Shown: piece by piece, positions 52,920 through 62,435 of the stretch
Position numbering within the stretch: position 1 is the first letter of the stretch
How the letters are laid out: each line of letters begins with the position of its first letter
Assembly (NCBI GenBank): GCA_031555615.1
Contig: JAVBUF010000032.1
Location: 1-64,000, forward strand
Source of the DNA: UBA935 sp031555615
GTDB lineage: Bacteria; Bacillota; Clostridia; Lachnospirales; Lachnospiraceae
Direction: 5' to 3'
DNA: 64,000 bases
Translations under genes and position numbers: made by a program
Notes under the pieces: model-generated
The model's input: the letters and a program-made list of their open reading frames with translations, nothing else
Database searches by the model: none
What the model was told of the DNA's origin: nothing

Positions 52920-54233
52920 ATGTCCATTACAGCAGCAGTCATTGTCCCTCATCCGCCTCTGATCGTACCCGAGGTGGGCTGTGGGCAGGAAGAGAGAATA
53001 GCGGATACGGTGGCCGGCTATCACCGTGCCGCACGGTTTATTGCCGAACAAAAGCCGGAAACCCTGATAGTGATATCGCCTCATGCGCCGGCTTATGCCG
53101 ACTATATCCATCTGGCCTCCGGGCATAGGATAAAAGGTGATTTAAAAGCTTTTGGCGGGGAAACCGAGATAAAAGTTCCTCTGGATGAAGAACTCATCGC
53201 GGCTATCGAAGAAAGATGCCGGAAATCCGGCTTCCCGGCCGGAACAGAAGGGGAAAAATTTACCCCCATGGATCACGGGACCTATGTCCCCCTCTACTTC
53301 GTAAACCAGTATTATACCGATTATCAATTGGTGATCTGTTCCCTGTCAGGGCTTTCCCGGGAAGAGGTCTATCGGTTTGGCAGTTATGTCCGTGAAGAGG
53401 CAGAAAAGTTGGGGCGCCGGACCGTAGTCATTGCCAGTGGTGATTTGTCCCATAAGTTAAAGGAAAGCGGCCCTTACAGTTTTGCCCCGGAGGGACCGAA
53501 GCTGGATGAAGTCTTAACGGAGATTATGAAAGCCGGTGATGTGGATGTCTTTTTAGAGGTTGATCAGAAGTTATGTAAACTAGGGGCGGAGTGTGGGCTT
53601 GGCTCTTTTATCACTATGGCAGGAATGCTGCATAAATCCACGGTGATACCGGAATTTTTATCTTATGAAGGGACTTTTGGAGTAGGATATGCCGTGTGTC
53701 TTTTCCGGCTGCAGGAGAAAGCCCCCGACAGCTATGTGAAACTGGCCAGGGAAACGCTGGAGTATTATATCCGTTATGACCGTCTGATGCCCTTGCCCGA
53801 AGATCTTCCGGAGGAAATGCTGCAGTCAGCCGCCGGTGCGTTTGTTTCCCTTAAGAAAAACGGCAACCTGCGGGGATGTATCGGAACGATACAGGCCACC
53901 CAGGAAAATGTGGCCTGGGAAATCATGTATAATGCCATTTCGGCAGGGACGAAAGATCCCCGTTTTATGCAGGTGACGGCAGAGGAATTGCCGGAGCTGG
54001 TATATAGTGTGGATATCCTTTCGCCGCCTCAGCCGGTAACGGAAAGAGCATTGTTGGATTGTAAGAGGTATGGTGTAATTGTATCCAGGGGAAATCGCCG
54101 CGGGCTATTGCTGCCCAATCTGGAAGGGGTGGATACTGTGGAACAGCAGATTGACATAGCCTGTCAGAAAGCGGGAATCGACCCTGAGGAGGATTTCGGG
54201 CTGGAGTATTTTGAAGTGATCAGACATAAATAG
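52920..54233 (+). CDS. MEMO/LigB-like + AMMECR1 fusion (AmmeMemoRadiSam protein A/B)
   Basis: This 437-aa protein joins an N-terminal class III extradiol-dioxygenase/MEMO-like domain (about 1-265; H11 in VPHPP and H55 in SPHAP are candidate metal ligands) to a C-terminal AMMECR1 domain (about 270-437, with NLRGCIGTIQ). In many anaerobes these domains accompany a radical-SAM protein in the AmmeMemoRadiSam system, whose chemistry I cannot state from the sequence. No radical-SAM gene is in the window. AAGGGG 8 nt before ATG 52920 favours this start over 52911/52914. Confidence 0.88.
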   Translation: MSITAAVIVPHPPLIVPEVGCGQEERIADTVAGYHRAARFIAEQKPETLIVISPHAPAYADYIHLASGHRIKGDLKAFGGETEIKVPLDEELIAAIEERCRKSGFPAGTEGEKFTPMDHGTYVPLYFVNQYYTDYQLVICSLSGLSREEVYRFGSYVREEAEKLGRRTVVIASGDLSHKLKESGPYSFAPEGPKLDEVLTEIMKAGDVDVFLEVDQKLCKLGAECGLGSFITMAGMLHKSTVIPEFLSYEGTFGVGYAVCLFRLQEKAPDSYVKLARETLEYYIRYDRLMPLPEDLPEEMLQSAAGAFVSLKKNGNLRGCIGTIQATQENVAWEIMYNAISAGTKDPRFMQVTAEELPELVYSVDILSPPQPVTERALLDCKRYGVIVSRGNRRGLLLPNLEGVDTVEQQIDIACQKAGIDPEEDFGLEYFEVIRHK

Positions 54234-54240
54234 GTTTTGC

Positions 54241-54272
54241 AGCCGGCCACCGAGATATGACCGGCTTAGTTA
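54241..54272. terminator. terminator between convergent genes
   Basis: AGCCGGCCA (54241-54249) pairs with TGACCGGCT (54258-54266), with one G-T pair, followed by an AT-rich stretch. Confidence 0.6.
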
Positions 54273-54905
54273 TTATATAGAATAACCCTTCAAAAGAAAA
54301 AAGTTCAGGATGGCACTGCCGATACTGATTCCCAGGCAGAGAATACAGGAAAAGGAGCAAATTATGATGGCCATGGTGCTGTTGCTGTTATATTGGGCAT
54401 AACATGCATCCACAGTGCTCTGTGCATCGGCATATCTATATTCACTTAATTGCTGCAGGGACTGCCGGGCAGCAGCGGAAAGAGGCGAAACCACCTCATA
54501 AGCATAGGTTTGGGCGGCAGCATCACCATCACTTAGGGCCACATCCAGCAATTGAGAGACTTCTTCCTGATAATGAGCAAGGTCTTCGGAAAATGCCCGG
54601 AAAAGTAGCCTATCTTCATCGGTCACAATTCCGTCCGTATAGTCCCGGAGCAGTTCCAGGTTGGCCGTCAGCAGCGGGGGAATATTTTCGGTGTTGAGGG
54701 CAGGATAAATATTTTCATAAATCTGTCCCATATTTTCTTCCAGCTTGAAAATTTTCTCCAATGCGGTATGCTGCTGATAAATAAAGTCGGTGCCGGCGGC
54801 TGTATCATGCATGGAAGAAATAGCAAAAACAGTAATCAGTACAATGAGAATAACAGCAGCCAGACCGGACAAGACCGGCAGGAAATAAGAAGTGGTTTTT
54901 TTCAT
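54273..54905 (-). CDS. chemoreceptor-type 4-helix-bundle sensor without signalling domain
   Basis: This 210-aa protein has membrane helices at about 10-30 and 178-203 flanking a helical extracellular domain of about 145 residues like 4HB_MCP. It ends 6-7 residues after the second helix (FFLLKGYSI), so HAMP and signalling domains are missing. Either a truncated receptor or a stand-alone partner. It is convergent with the MEMO-AMMECR1 gene and divergent from the hybrid kinase. Confidence 0.75.
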   Translation of the reverse strand: MKKTTSYFLPVLSGLAAVILIVLITVFAISSMHDTAAGTDFIYQQHTALEKIFKLEENMGQIYENIYPALNTENIPPLLTANLELLRDYTDGIVTDEDRLLFRAFSEDLAHYQEEVSQLLDVALSDGDAAAQTYAYEVVSPLSAAARQSLQQLSEYRYADAQSTVDACYAQYNSNSTMAIIICSFSCILCLGISIGSAILNFFLLKGYSI

Positions 54906-55105
54906 TGGCGGACTCTCCTTAATGATTTATTTTATAGGCTAATTATAGCATAGATGACAGATTTGTATAAATTAAAATAAAATTTTGTTAAATTGTTGGA
55001 ATATATTGCTTTAAAATATTGAGTTTTACATCTTCCCGTGGTAAAATTATAGTACTAATTTACTGGCTTTAAGTACGGTTGTGTTGGGGAACAGGACGGG
55101 AATAA

Positions 55106-58105
55106 ATGAGTAATAGGGAAAATATGCTTTTAGAAGAGCAGGTAGAGCGGTTTGCATCGATTTTTCCATTTAAAGGCATCGGTATCATTATTAAAAATGT
55201 TGCCGGTGAAGTTGTTGAGTGGAATGAGGAGGCAGAAAGTATTATCGGGTATACATTGGAAGAGGTCAGAGGAAAAACCACTGAAATGTTTACCTATCGT
55301 TATCAGGATGAAATGATTGCCAATATTCAGAAGACTGTTGCTCAGGGGAAAGTCAGTCTGCAAAAGATATTGGACGTAAAAAGAAAAGATGGAAGCAAAC
55401 GAACATGTTCTACCTTTTATTTGCCGATTTTTGGTACCGATCAAAAGGTGATTGGGTCGTTTGTAATTCTTCGTGATGTAACGGAGGAAGAGTTGGCAGA
55501 TAAGAAAGTGCATGATCTGGCAGCTATTTTTTCGGTTGCGGATGCCGGAATTGTTCTGCGGGATGCAGAAGGTGATATCGTTGATTGGAATATCGGCGCC
55601 TATAATATTTTAGGGTATAAAAAAGAGGAAATGATCGGCAAGAAAGCCAAATCATATGCCCCTCTTTACAGTCATCAGGATTTAGATGAGGTGGATAAGC
55701 GCCTGATGCAGGGAGAGCATATTGCCCATGTCGAGATTCAACGAAATCATAAAGACGGATATATCGTTGAGTGTTCCATATCCTATACACCGATTTTTGA
55801 CAATAATGGGGTATACACCGGTTCCATAGCCATTTTTCATGATATCAGTGAAAAGAAAATGGATGAAAAGAAGGCCCAGAATCTGGCGGCAATTTTTTCC
55901 GTGGCTGATGCCGGTATTATATTAAAGGATACTCACGGAACGATTCTGGAATGGAATGTGGGCGCCAGAAATATCCTTGGTTATGAGCCGGAGGAAATTA
56001 TCGGCAGAACCACTAAGATTTATGCACCTGTATCCGGATATTTTGATATAGATGAGATTGAAGAGCGGGTAATGAAAGGGGAACATATTGCCCATGTGGA
56101 GGTGGTTCGCAAGCATAAGGACGGCAGACTGATCCATTGTTCGGCCTCCTATACACCGATTATCAATAAACGCGGCAATATTACCGGTTCCATCGCCATT
56201 TTTCACGATATTACCGAAAAAAAACAAGCCGAGGAAAAACACAGAAAAGCCGAAATGGAGCTGCAAAAGGCTTTGCGCAAGGCGGCCGAAACGGCGCAAG
56301 AGGTTTCACGAACCAAAACCGCATTTTTGGCCAATATGAGTCACGAGATCAGAACACCGCTAAACGGTGTAATCGGGTTTGCCGAACTGGCTTTGGATGA
56401 TGGGCAGCTTTCCAGGAAAACCCGGGAATATTTGAATATGATTCAAAACAGTGCCGGTGTTCTGCTGGAAATCATTAATGATGTTTTGGATATTTCCAAG
56501 ATCGAAGCAGGAAAAGTAGAACTGGAGAAAACACCTTTTGTTTTGCAGGAGGTAATCCGATATTGTAAGAATATCAGTACGCAGCGAGCAGAAGAAAAGG
56601 GTGTGGAACTGTATTTTTATTCCGAACCGTCAATCGGAAGAATGCTTGTGGGTGACCCCACCAAACTGCGCCAGATACTGTTAAACTTATTGTCCAATGC
56701 CATTAAGTTTACGGATTCCGGTATTGTCAAGATGATGTCTTCGGTAAGTGCAATAACGGAAAACACCATTACCATGTATTTTGAAGTCAGAGACAGTGGC
56801 ATCGGAATGTCGGAAGAGCTGGTCAGCAGAGTGTTTCAGCCTTTTATCCAGGCGGACAGCAGTACAACCAGAAAATATGGAGGCACCGGTTTAGGTCTGG
56901 CCATAACCAAGAACTTAGTGGAGCTGATGGGTGGTAAGCTGGAGCTGGAAAGCCAGCCGGGTGAAGGAAGCAAGTTTAGTTTTTCCATTACCTTTGACAC
57001 GGTAGGTATGGAAGAGGGAACAGGAGTATCCGGTGAAGTTGTGGAGATTGGGACAATGAAACCGATGTTCGCCGGTGAAGTACTGGTGTGTGAGGACAAC
57101 GAAATCAATCAGATTGTTATTAAAGAACATTTGGCCAAAATTGGGTTGAAGGCAACCATTGCCCCCAACGGTATGGCAGGGGTTTGGGAAGTCAGCCGGC
57201 GAATGTCGGCAGGAAACCCTTTTGACATTATTTTTATGGATATTCATATGCCGGTTATGGATGGTCTGGAAGCAGCGGAAAAACTGAAAGAAATGGGATG
57301 TGACACTCCTATTATAGCCATGACGGCCAATGTTATGGCGAAAGATAAAGAACATTATCTGAAACATGGAATGGTAGATTACATCGGAAAACCATTTGTG
57401 GCCAAAACACTGTGGTCCTGTCTGCTGAATTACTTAACGCCCATAGAGATTGCAGCAACCAGAGAAATAACCAATCGTTCCCTGCTGCAGAGCGACAAAG
57501 CGGTTATTGATAAAGTTTTGGGGGTGGAGCGTTCGGCCGGCAGCGAAGAACTATATCAGCGGCTGAAAACCAACTTCCTTGAAAAAGGAAAAATAATCAT
57601 CAAGGACATTAACAGGGCATTGCAAAATGATAATCGGAAAGAGGCATATCGGATTGTCCATTCCCTGAAAAGTAATGCCGGAACCATCGGGGCTGTGAAG
57701 CTGCAGAAAGCAGCGGAGGATTTGGAGCAGATATTAAAAGAAGGCGGGCAGCAGGTACCGGAGATACAGCTGCAGGTTTTTACAGATATGTTAAACGAAG
57801 TACTGGAAGCATTGGGTGTGGACAGCAAGGAAAAACAGCAGCTAAGTGAGGAAGAAAGCCGGGAAGAAGAGACGGCCGAAGGATATGGAAAAGAGGCCAT
57901 TCAAACAATGCTGGATGAGCTGGAGCCGCTTTTGGCGGCGGGAAATGCCCAATGCCTTGAAATGACAGCGAAATTGCGGAAAGCATTAAGACCCTTGGGC
58001 GGACAGGGTCAAAAACTGATCAGGGACATAGAGGAATATGATTTTGAGCAGGCATATTATTGTTTAAAGGAAATCAGGCAGCAAATGCCTGCAGGGGAGG
58101 ACTAA
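55106..58105 (+). CDS. hybrid sensor histidine kinase (3 PAS, HisKA, HATPase, REC, HPt)
   Basis: This 999-aa soluble protein has three PAS domains (about 14-130, 137-253, 258-374). PAS2 and PAS3 are near-duplicates (LAAIFSVADAGI in both). Then come HisKA with H413 (MSHEIRTPLNGV), HATPase (NLLSNAIKF, DSGIGM, GGTGLGLAI), a receiver with D712 (FMDIHMPVMDG) and an HPt domain with H852 (HSLKSNAGTIGA). A His-Asp-His phosphorelay should end on the REC-GGDEF protein starting 4 nt downstream. No membrane helix, so the input is cytoplasmic (redox, oxygen or a ligand). Confidence 0.93.
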   Translation: MSNRENMLLEEQVERFASIFPFKGIGIIIKNVAGEVVEWNEEAESIIGYTLEEVRGKTTEMFTYRYQDEMIANIQKTVAQGKVSLQKILDVKRKDGSKRTCSTFYLPIFGTDQKVIGSFVILRDVTEEELADKKVHDLAAIFSVADAGIVLRDAEGDIVDWNIGAYNILGYKKEEMIGKKAKSYAPLYSHQDLDEVDKRLMQGEHIAHVEIQRNHKDGYIVECSISYTPIFDNNGVYTGSIAIFHDISEKKMDEKKAQNLAAIFSVADAGIILKDTHGTILEWNVGARNILGYEPEEIIGRTTKIYAPVSGYFDIDEIEERVMKGEHIAHVEVVRKHKDGRLIHCSASYTPIINKRGNITGSIAIFHDITEKKQAEEKHRKAEMELQKALRKAAETAQEVSRTKTAFLANMSHEIRTPLNGVIGFAELALDDGQLSRKTREYLNMIQNSAGVLLEIINDVLDISKIEAGKVELEKTPFVLQEVIRYCKNISTQRAEEKGVELYFYSEPSIGRMLVGDPTKLRQILLNLLSNAIKFTDSGIVKMMSSVSAITENTITMYFEVRDSGIGMSEELVSRVFQPFIQADSSTTRKYGGTGLGLAITKNLVELMGGKLELESQPGEGSKFSFSITFDTVGMEEGTGVSGEVVEIGTMKPMFAGEVLVCEDNEINQIVIKEHLAKIGLKATIAPNGMAGVWEVSRRMSAGNPFDIIFMDIHMPVMDGLEAAEKLKEMGCDTPIIAMTANVMAKDKEHYLKHGMVDYIGKPFVAKTLWSCLLNYLTPIEIAATREITNRSLLQSDKAVIDKVLGVERSAGSEELYQRLKTNFLEKGKIIIKDINRALQNDNRKEAYRIVHSLKSNAGTIGAVKLQKAAEDLEQILKEGGQQVPEIQLQVFTDMLNEVLEALGVDSKEKQQLSEEESREEETAEGYGKEAIQTMLDELEPLLAAGNAQCLEMTAKLRKALRPLGGQGQKLIRDIEEYDFEQAYYCLKEIRQQMPAGED

Positions 58106-58109
58106 AGAA

Positions 58110-59015
58110 ATGTGGGAAGAAACAAAATTCAGTATACTTATTGTAGATGATGAAAAAACGAATTTAGATGTTTTAAATCATATTCTGAAAAATGAATACA
58201 CCATTTATGTGGCAAAAAGCGGCGAAATGGCTATAAAAAGAGCGGTTGATGACCGTCCGGACCTGATTCTTCTGGATATTCTCATGCCGGATATGAGTGG
58301 ATATGAGGTATTGAAAGAACTAAAGGAAAATGATGTCACCAGAGATATTCCGGTTATTTTTATTACCGGTTTAGCCAGTGCCGCAGATGAGGAAAAAGGG
58401 TTTTTACTGGGGGCAGTGGACTATATTACCAAGCCCTTCAATAATGCCATTGTCAAATCCCGGGTCAGGACTCATTTGAAAACTGTCCAGCAGATGCGCA
58501 CTATTGAAAGAATGGGGATGATTGATGCCCTTACGGAAATTCCCAACCGGCGCAGTTTTGATGAAAAGATCAGTGTGGAATGGAAGCGGGCCATCAGAGA
58601 AGGAGAGACAATCAGCATTTTGAGTGTTGATGCCGATTGTTTTAAACAGTATAATGATACCTATGGGCACCTGCAGGGAGATATTTTGCTCCAGACGCTG
58701 GCCAAAGTATTTGTTTCGGTCTTAAAACGCCCCACCGATTTTGTTGCCCGGGTGGGCGGTGAGGAGTTTGAGATTATCCTGCCCAGTACGGAGCTGAAAG
58801 GGGCTGCCAATATTGCCGAGGAAATCCGCCAGGGTGTGGAGAAAATGGAAATTCCCAGCATGGGAAATGATGCCACGAATATTACGGTCAGTATAGGTGT
58901 GGCCGCCAGAAAACCCAAAAACGGTGATGACTATATAGAGTTACTGGACGAAGCGGATAGAGAACTGTATCGGGCTAAGAACCAGGGACGAAACTGTGTG
59001 TGTGTTAAAGGCTGA
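58110..59015 (+). CDS. response regulator with diguanylate cyclase output (REC-GGDEF)
   Basis: This 301-aa protein has a receiver domain with D56 (LILLDILMPDMSG) and a GGDEF domain with the active motif GGEEF (216-220) and an intact inhibitory site RxxD (R207, D210). It should make cyclic di-GMP when phosphorylated by the preceding kinase, controlling motility or surface attachment. AGGGGAGGAC at the end of the kinase gene provides the ribosome site. Confidence 0.93.
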   Translation: MWEETKFSILIVDDEKTNLDVLNHILKNEYTIYVAKSGEMAIKRAVDDRPDLILLDILMPDMSGYEVLKELKENDVTRDIPVIFITGLASAADEEKGFLLGAVDYITKPFNNAIVKSRVRTHLKTVQQMRTIERMGMIDALTEIPNRRSFDEKISVEWKRAIREGETISILSVDADCFKQYNDTYGHLQGDILLQTLAKVFVSVLKRPTDFVARVGGEEFEIILPSTELKGAANIAEEIRQGVEKMEIPSMGNDATNITVSIGVAARKPKNGDDYIELLDEADRELYRAKNQGRNCVCVKG

Positions 59016-59045
59016 AGTATACATTTGAGAGGAACAAGGTACACA

Positions 59046-60128
59046 ATGAAAGGTATATTGGATTATGAAACGGTAGAACTGGATGATAACGACAACTGTG
59101 TCATTATCATCGATCAGACAAAACTGCCGGCAGTTATTGAATTGAAACGTTTATATCAGGCGAAGGAAATATGGGATGCCATCTACTTGTTACAGGTACG
59201 CGGTGCACCGGCAATCGGAGTAGCGGCGGCATTCGGAATTTATATTTTAGCAAAGAATACAGATACGGAACATTACGCGGAATTTTATGACGAGTTTGTC
59301 AGAAATAAAGATTATCTGAATTCTTCCCGTCCCACAGCGGTGAACCTTCTTTGGGCACTAACCAGAATGGAAAATGTCTGTATTGCCAATCAGGACAAGC
59401 CGATAACGTCCATAAAGGAAGCTTTACGTCAGGAAGCCATCGCCATCAAGGCAGAAGACATCCGGGTCTGCAAAGCCATCGGTGAACATGGGCTGACGCT
59501 GGTAAAGCCCGGTGACGGTATCCTTACCCATTGCAATGCCGGGCAGCTGGCTACCTGTAAATACGGAACAGCAACCGCACCGATTTATCTGGGGCAGGAG
59601 AGGGGGTATGGGTTTCGGGTATTTGCCGATGAAACCAGACCCTTATTGCAGGGTGCCAGATTAACAGCTTATGAGCTGCATTCAGCGGGAGTGGATGTTA
59701 CCCTGATTTGTGACAATATGTCCGCCATGGTGATGAAAAACGGCTGGATTAATGCGGTGTTTGTAGGATGTGACCGGGTTGCCGCCAATGGTGATACCGC
59801 CAACAAGATCGGCACTTCGGTAGTGGCAGCGGTAGCCAAACGTTATGGGGTCCCCTTTTACGTGTGCGCCCCCACCTCCACCATCGATATGGATACCCCT
59901 ACCGGTGCGGAGATTCATATTGAGGAACGGCCGGGTGAGGAAGTGACGGAGATGTGGTACGAGAAGCGGATGGCACCGGAAGGGGTGAAAGTATTCAATC
60001 CGGCCTTTGATGTCACCGACCACGAATTGATTACAGCCATTATTACCGAACACGGAATTGCCAGAGCGCCCTTTGGTGAGTCATTGAAGAGGATTTGTTT
60101 GGCGGGGAATACTCATCAATCCCTGTGA
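59046..60128 (+). CDS. mtnA: methylthioribose-1-phosphate isomerase family (MtnA)
   Basis: This 360-aa protein has RGAPAIG (52-58), catalytic C163 in THCNAG and D243 in CDRVAANGD, and GDTANKIGT. It isomerises aldose-1-phosphates such as 5-methylthioribose-1-P to the ribulose form. The ATG at 59046 follows AAGG; the longer frame at 59025 lacks a ribosome site. No other methionine-salvage gene is nearby; homologues also serve 5-deoxyribose salvage from 5'-deoxyadenosine. Its end overlaps the convergent EamA gene by 48 nt. Confidence 0.9.
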   Translation: MKGILDYETVELDDNDNCVIIIDQTKLPAVIELKRLYQAKEIWDAIYLLQVRGAPAIGVAAAFGIYILAKNTDTEHYAEFYDEFVRNKDYLNSSRPTAVNLLWALTRMENVCIANQDKPITSIKEALRQEAIAIKAEDIRVCKAIGEHGLTLVKPGDGILTHCNAGQLATCKYGTATAPIYLGQERGYGFRVFADETRPLLQGARLTAYELHSAGVDVTLICDNMSAMVMKNGWINAVFVGCDRVAANGDTANKIGTSVVAAVAKRYGVPFYVCAPTSTIDMDTPTGAEIHIEERPGEEVTEMWYEKRMAPEGVKVFNPAFDVTDHELITAIITEHGIARAPFGESLKRICLAGNTHQSL

Positions 60129-60989
60129 TATCAGCAAACCCAGTATCGTAAGGCCAATTCCGAAAATTACCGTAAAGGTGATCTCTTCCCGCAGAATGAT
60201 CGCAGAAAAGAGGGCTGTAATGGCAGGTACGGCATAGATGTAAACACTGGTTTTCACCGCCCCCAGGATCTTGATGCCATAATTCCAGGTGACAAAGCAC
60301 AGGGCCGAAGCACCGATGCTCAGAAAAAGAAGATTTAACAGGTTCGTGGCGGTGCCAAGTTTAGCCGCAGTAATCTGGAAATCCATAAAGAATAAAGCCG
60401 GAAGCATAAAAATCAGTCCATAGAAAAAGGTTCGCCGGGTTATCTGAATGATATGATAACCTAAATGATTGATTTTTTTCCCTAAGACAGCGTAAAGGGC
60501 CCATGTGGCAGCAGCCAGGAGGGCCAGCAGATCCCCTAACGGATTAAGGGCAGTATCACTGATGCTGCGGAAACTGATCAGACAGATACCGGAGATTGCC
60601 ACAAGAAATCCGATAAAAAAGCTTTTGCGCGGTTGCTCCCGGTAGCGGATAAAGCTGAAAATCGCAGTAAAGAAAGGGGCAACCGAAGTAACCACCCCGA
60701 CATTGGAAGCAAGAGTATAGGTAAGGGCAATATTCTCCAAGAGGTAGTAAAGGGTTACACCGCATAATCCGGCTGCGGCAAAATATAGTTCCTGCTTCCA
60801 TGCAGTAGATTTCATTGGGTGCGGATAAATCAGCCACAACGCCATATAACCGATGATAAAGCGGACAAAAAGAATTTCAATGGGGGTAAAAGTACGAAGC
60901 AGCACTTTAGTTGAAATGAAAGTGGTGCCCCAAATTAAAATGGTAATCAGGGCAGCCACATGCCCCTTATAATTTTTATGTTTAAGCAT
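60081..60989 (-). CDS. EamA/DMT-family transporter
   Basis: This 302-aa protein has ten membrane helices in two EamA repeats (WGTTFISTKVLLRTFTPIE near 20, WALYAVLGKKINHLGYH near 165, YAVPAITALFSAIILREEIT near 255). Members export amino acids or metabolites. The ATG follows directly on the stop of the upstream lipase gene (TAG then ATG), so the two are translationally coupled. The 3' 48 nt overlap mtnA. Confidence 0.9.
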   Translation of the reverse strand: MLKHKNYKGHVAALITILIWGTTFISTKVLLRTFTPIEILFVRFIIGYMALWLIYPHPMKSTAWKQELYFAAAGLCGVTLYYLLENIALTYTLASNVGVVTSVAPFFTAIFSFIRYREQPRKSFFIGFLVAISGICLISFRSISDTALNPLGDLLALLAAATWALYAVLGKKINHLGYHIIQITRRTFFYGLIFMLPALFFMDFQITAAKLGTATNLLNLLFLSIGASALCFVTWNYGIKILGAVKTSVYIYAVPAITALFSAIILREEITFTVIFGIGLTILGLLISQGLMSIPRQTNPLQ

Positions 60990-62420
60990 CTAATAACCTC
61001 TGTTTTTCAAATCCTGGACAATCCGGATATATTCTTCCAAAACATCAAAGCCTTTGTAATCTTCCCTTTTCAAGTCAATCATATCACCATGAGAAATCCC
61101 TCTTCTGCCGGTGCTGGTAAAGGTTCCCCTGAAATTCCCCCATCTGGCGGAGGTTTCGGTAACCAGTCCGTCATTACCGGCAGCGCCGGAAAGATTCATT
61201 AACAGATGCGGAACACTCAGCAGTCTGTCTCCCATGGAATGCTTCATCACCGAAGCATAGCTTTGATAATAAACCTCCGGAGCATCGGGATATCTTTCAT
61301 TAAATTCCCGGCAATACTCGGGAGCTAACTGCTTGCTGGCGGCATAACAATCCGGTGTCTGATCACCGATTTTCTGAAAGGTTTTATTAAAAAGCGATGA
61401 AATAAAACGGTAAAGGCTATCCGGCAGCTTGTTTAATAATGTAATCAGTTCAGAGCCAAGATGGGGAGTGGAAACAGTTGTCAGGCTGGCTACCGCAGGA
61501 GCCATATCCAGCTCGCTGATTACATAGCGGGCATCCAGGCCACCTTTGGAATGAGCAATGATATTTACTTTCTCACAGTTGCTCAAAGCCAGCACTTCAT
61601 TGATCTTCTGCTGAATGATCAGGCCGTTTTTTTCGATGGTGCCCCATGCCTCCTGATGGCCGTAATATACGGTGGCACCGTTTGCCACCAGCCGTTTGGG
61701 AATCCGGCCCCAATAATTAAAGTACCGCATATCACGAAAGCCAATCCCGTGAAGCAGAATTATCGGATATTTGGTCTGACAGGTAAGATTGTCGGGCCGC
61801 TCCATCCGGTTTTCGAAGCGGCAGCATTCGCCATAATATTCTTCGATAGCTTTTTTGCAGATATAATTCATTAAGAAAAGATTTAAAATCGGAATCCACA
61901 AATTAAAGACGATTAATATGCGCCGCAGAATACCCAGCCGGTAACAGGTAAACAGCACACGCAAGGCTCCGTTTACTAAAAACCCCCACAGGAAAAGGAC
62001 AGTAAGGAAAGCATCGATCCAAAACAGTACCATATATTTGCCGCCGGGGAATAAAAATTCTGCCCAGGGAGCGGAGAGGGAATCGTGAAAGAAAAACAGC
62101 CCCAGATAATAGAGTATCTGACAGGTAAAGCCCCACAGGGAAAAGCGGATCAGGAGCTGTCCGCCAAACAATACATTAACCCGGAAATTGTCGATCTGGC
62201 TGTGACGGAAAGGAAAGAAATGCAGCCGGATGCAGACATACATGAAATCAACTATCAGTAAAATCCGGCCCCAGATGTTACAGCTGATCCAAAGCAGGAT
62301 AAAATGCGGTAAAAATAAACATACAGGAATGCGGACATATTTTCCTGTGATATCCACCAGTTTAAATACGTCCGCAATTAATATGCAGCTGACTAAAATA
62401 ACGATTATTAATCCGTACAT
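60990..62420 (-). CDS. membrane-anchored alpha/beta-hydrolase (lipase-like)
   Basis: This 476-aa protein has about five to six N-terminal membrane helices (to about residue 200), then an alpha/beta-hydrolase: oxyanion segment IILLHGIGFRD, nucleophile S291 in AHSKGG, STPHLGS as in triacylglycerol lipases, and a likely His in ISHGD. The lipase half resembles secreted Staphylococcus/Bacillus lipases, but the membrane part is unusual. AGAGGAAA precedes the ATG. Substrate unknown, probably a lipid or ester at the membrane. Confidence 0.8.
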   Translation of the reverse strand: MYGLIIVILVSCILIADVFKLVDITGKYVRIPVCLFLPHFILLWISCNIWGRILLIVDFMYVCIRLHFFPFRHSQIDNFRVNVLFGGQLLIRFSLWGFTCQILYYLGLFFFHDSLSAPWAEFLFPGGKYMVLFWIDAFLTVLFLWGFLVNGALRVLFTCYRLGILRRILIVFNLWIPILNLFLMNYICKKAIEEYYGECCRFENRMERPDNLTCQTKYPIILLHGIGFRDMRYFNYWGRIPKRLVANGATVYYGHQEAWGTIEKNGLIIQQKINEVLALSNCEKVNIIAHSKGGLDARYVISELDMAPAVASLTTVSTPHLGSELITLLNKLPDSLYRFISSLFNKTFQKIGDQTPDCYAASKQLAPEYCREFNERYPDAPEVYYQSYASVMKHSMGDRLLSVPHLLMNLSGAAGNDGLVTETSARWGNFRGTFTSTGRRGISHGDMIDLKREDYKGFDVLEEYIRIVQDLKNRGY

Positions 62421-62435
62421 TAGATTTCCTCTTAA

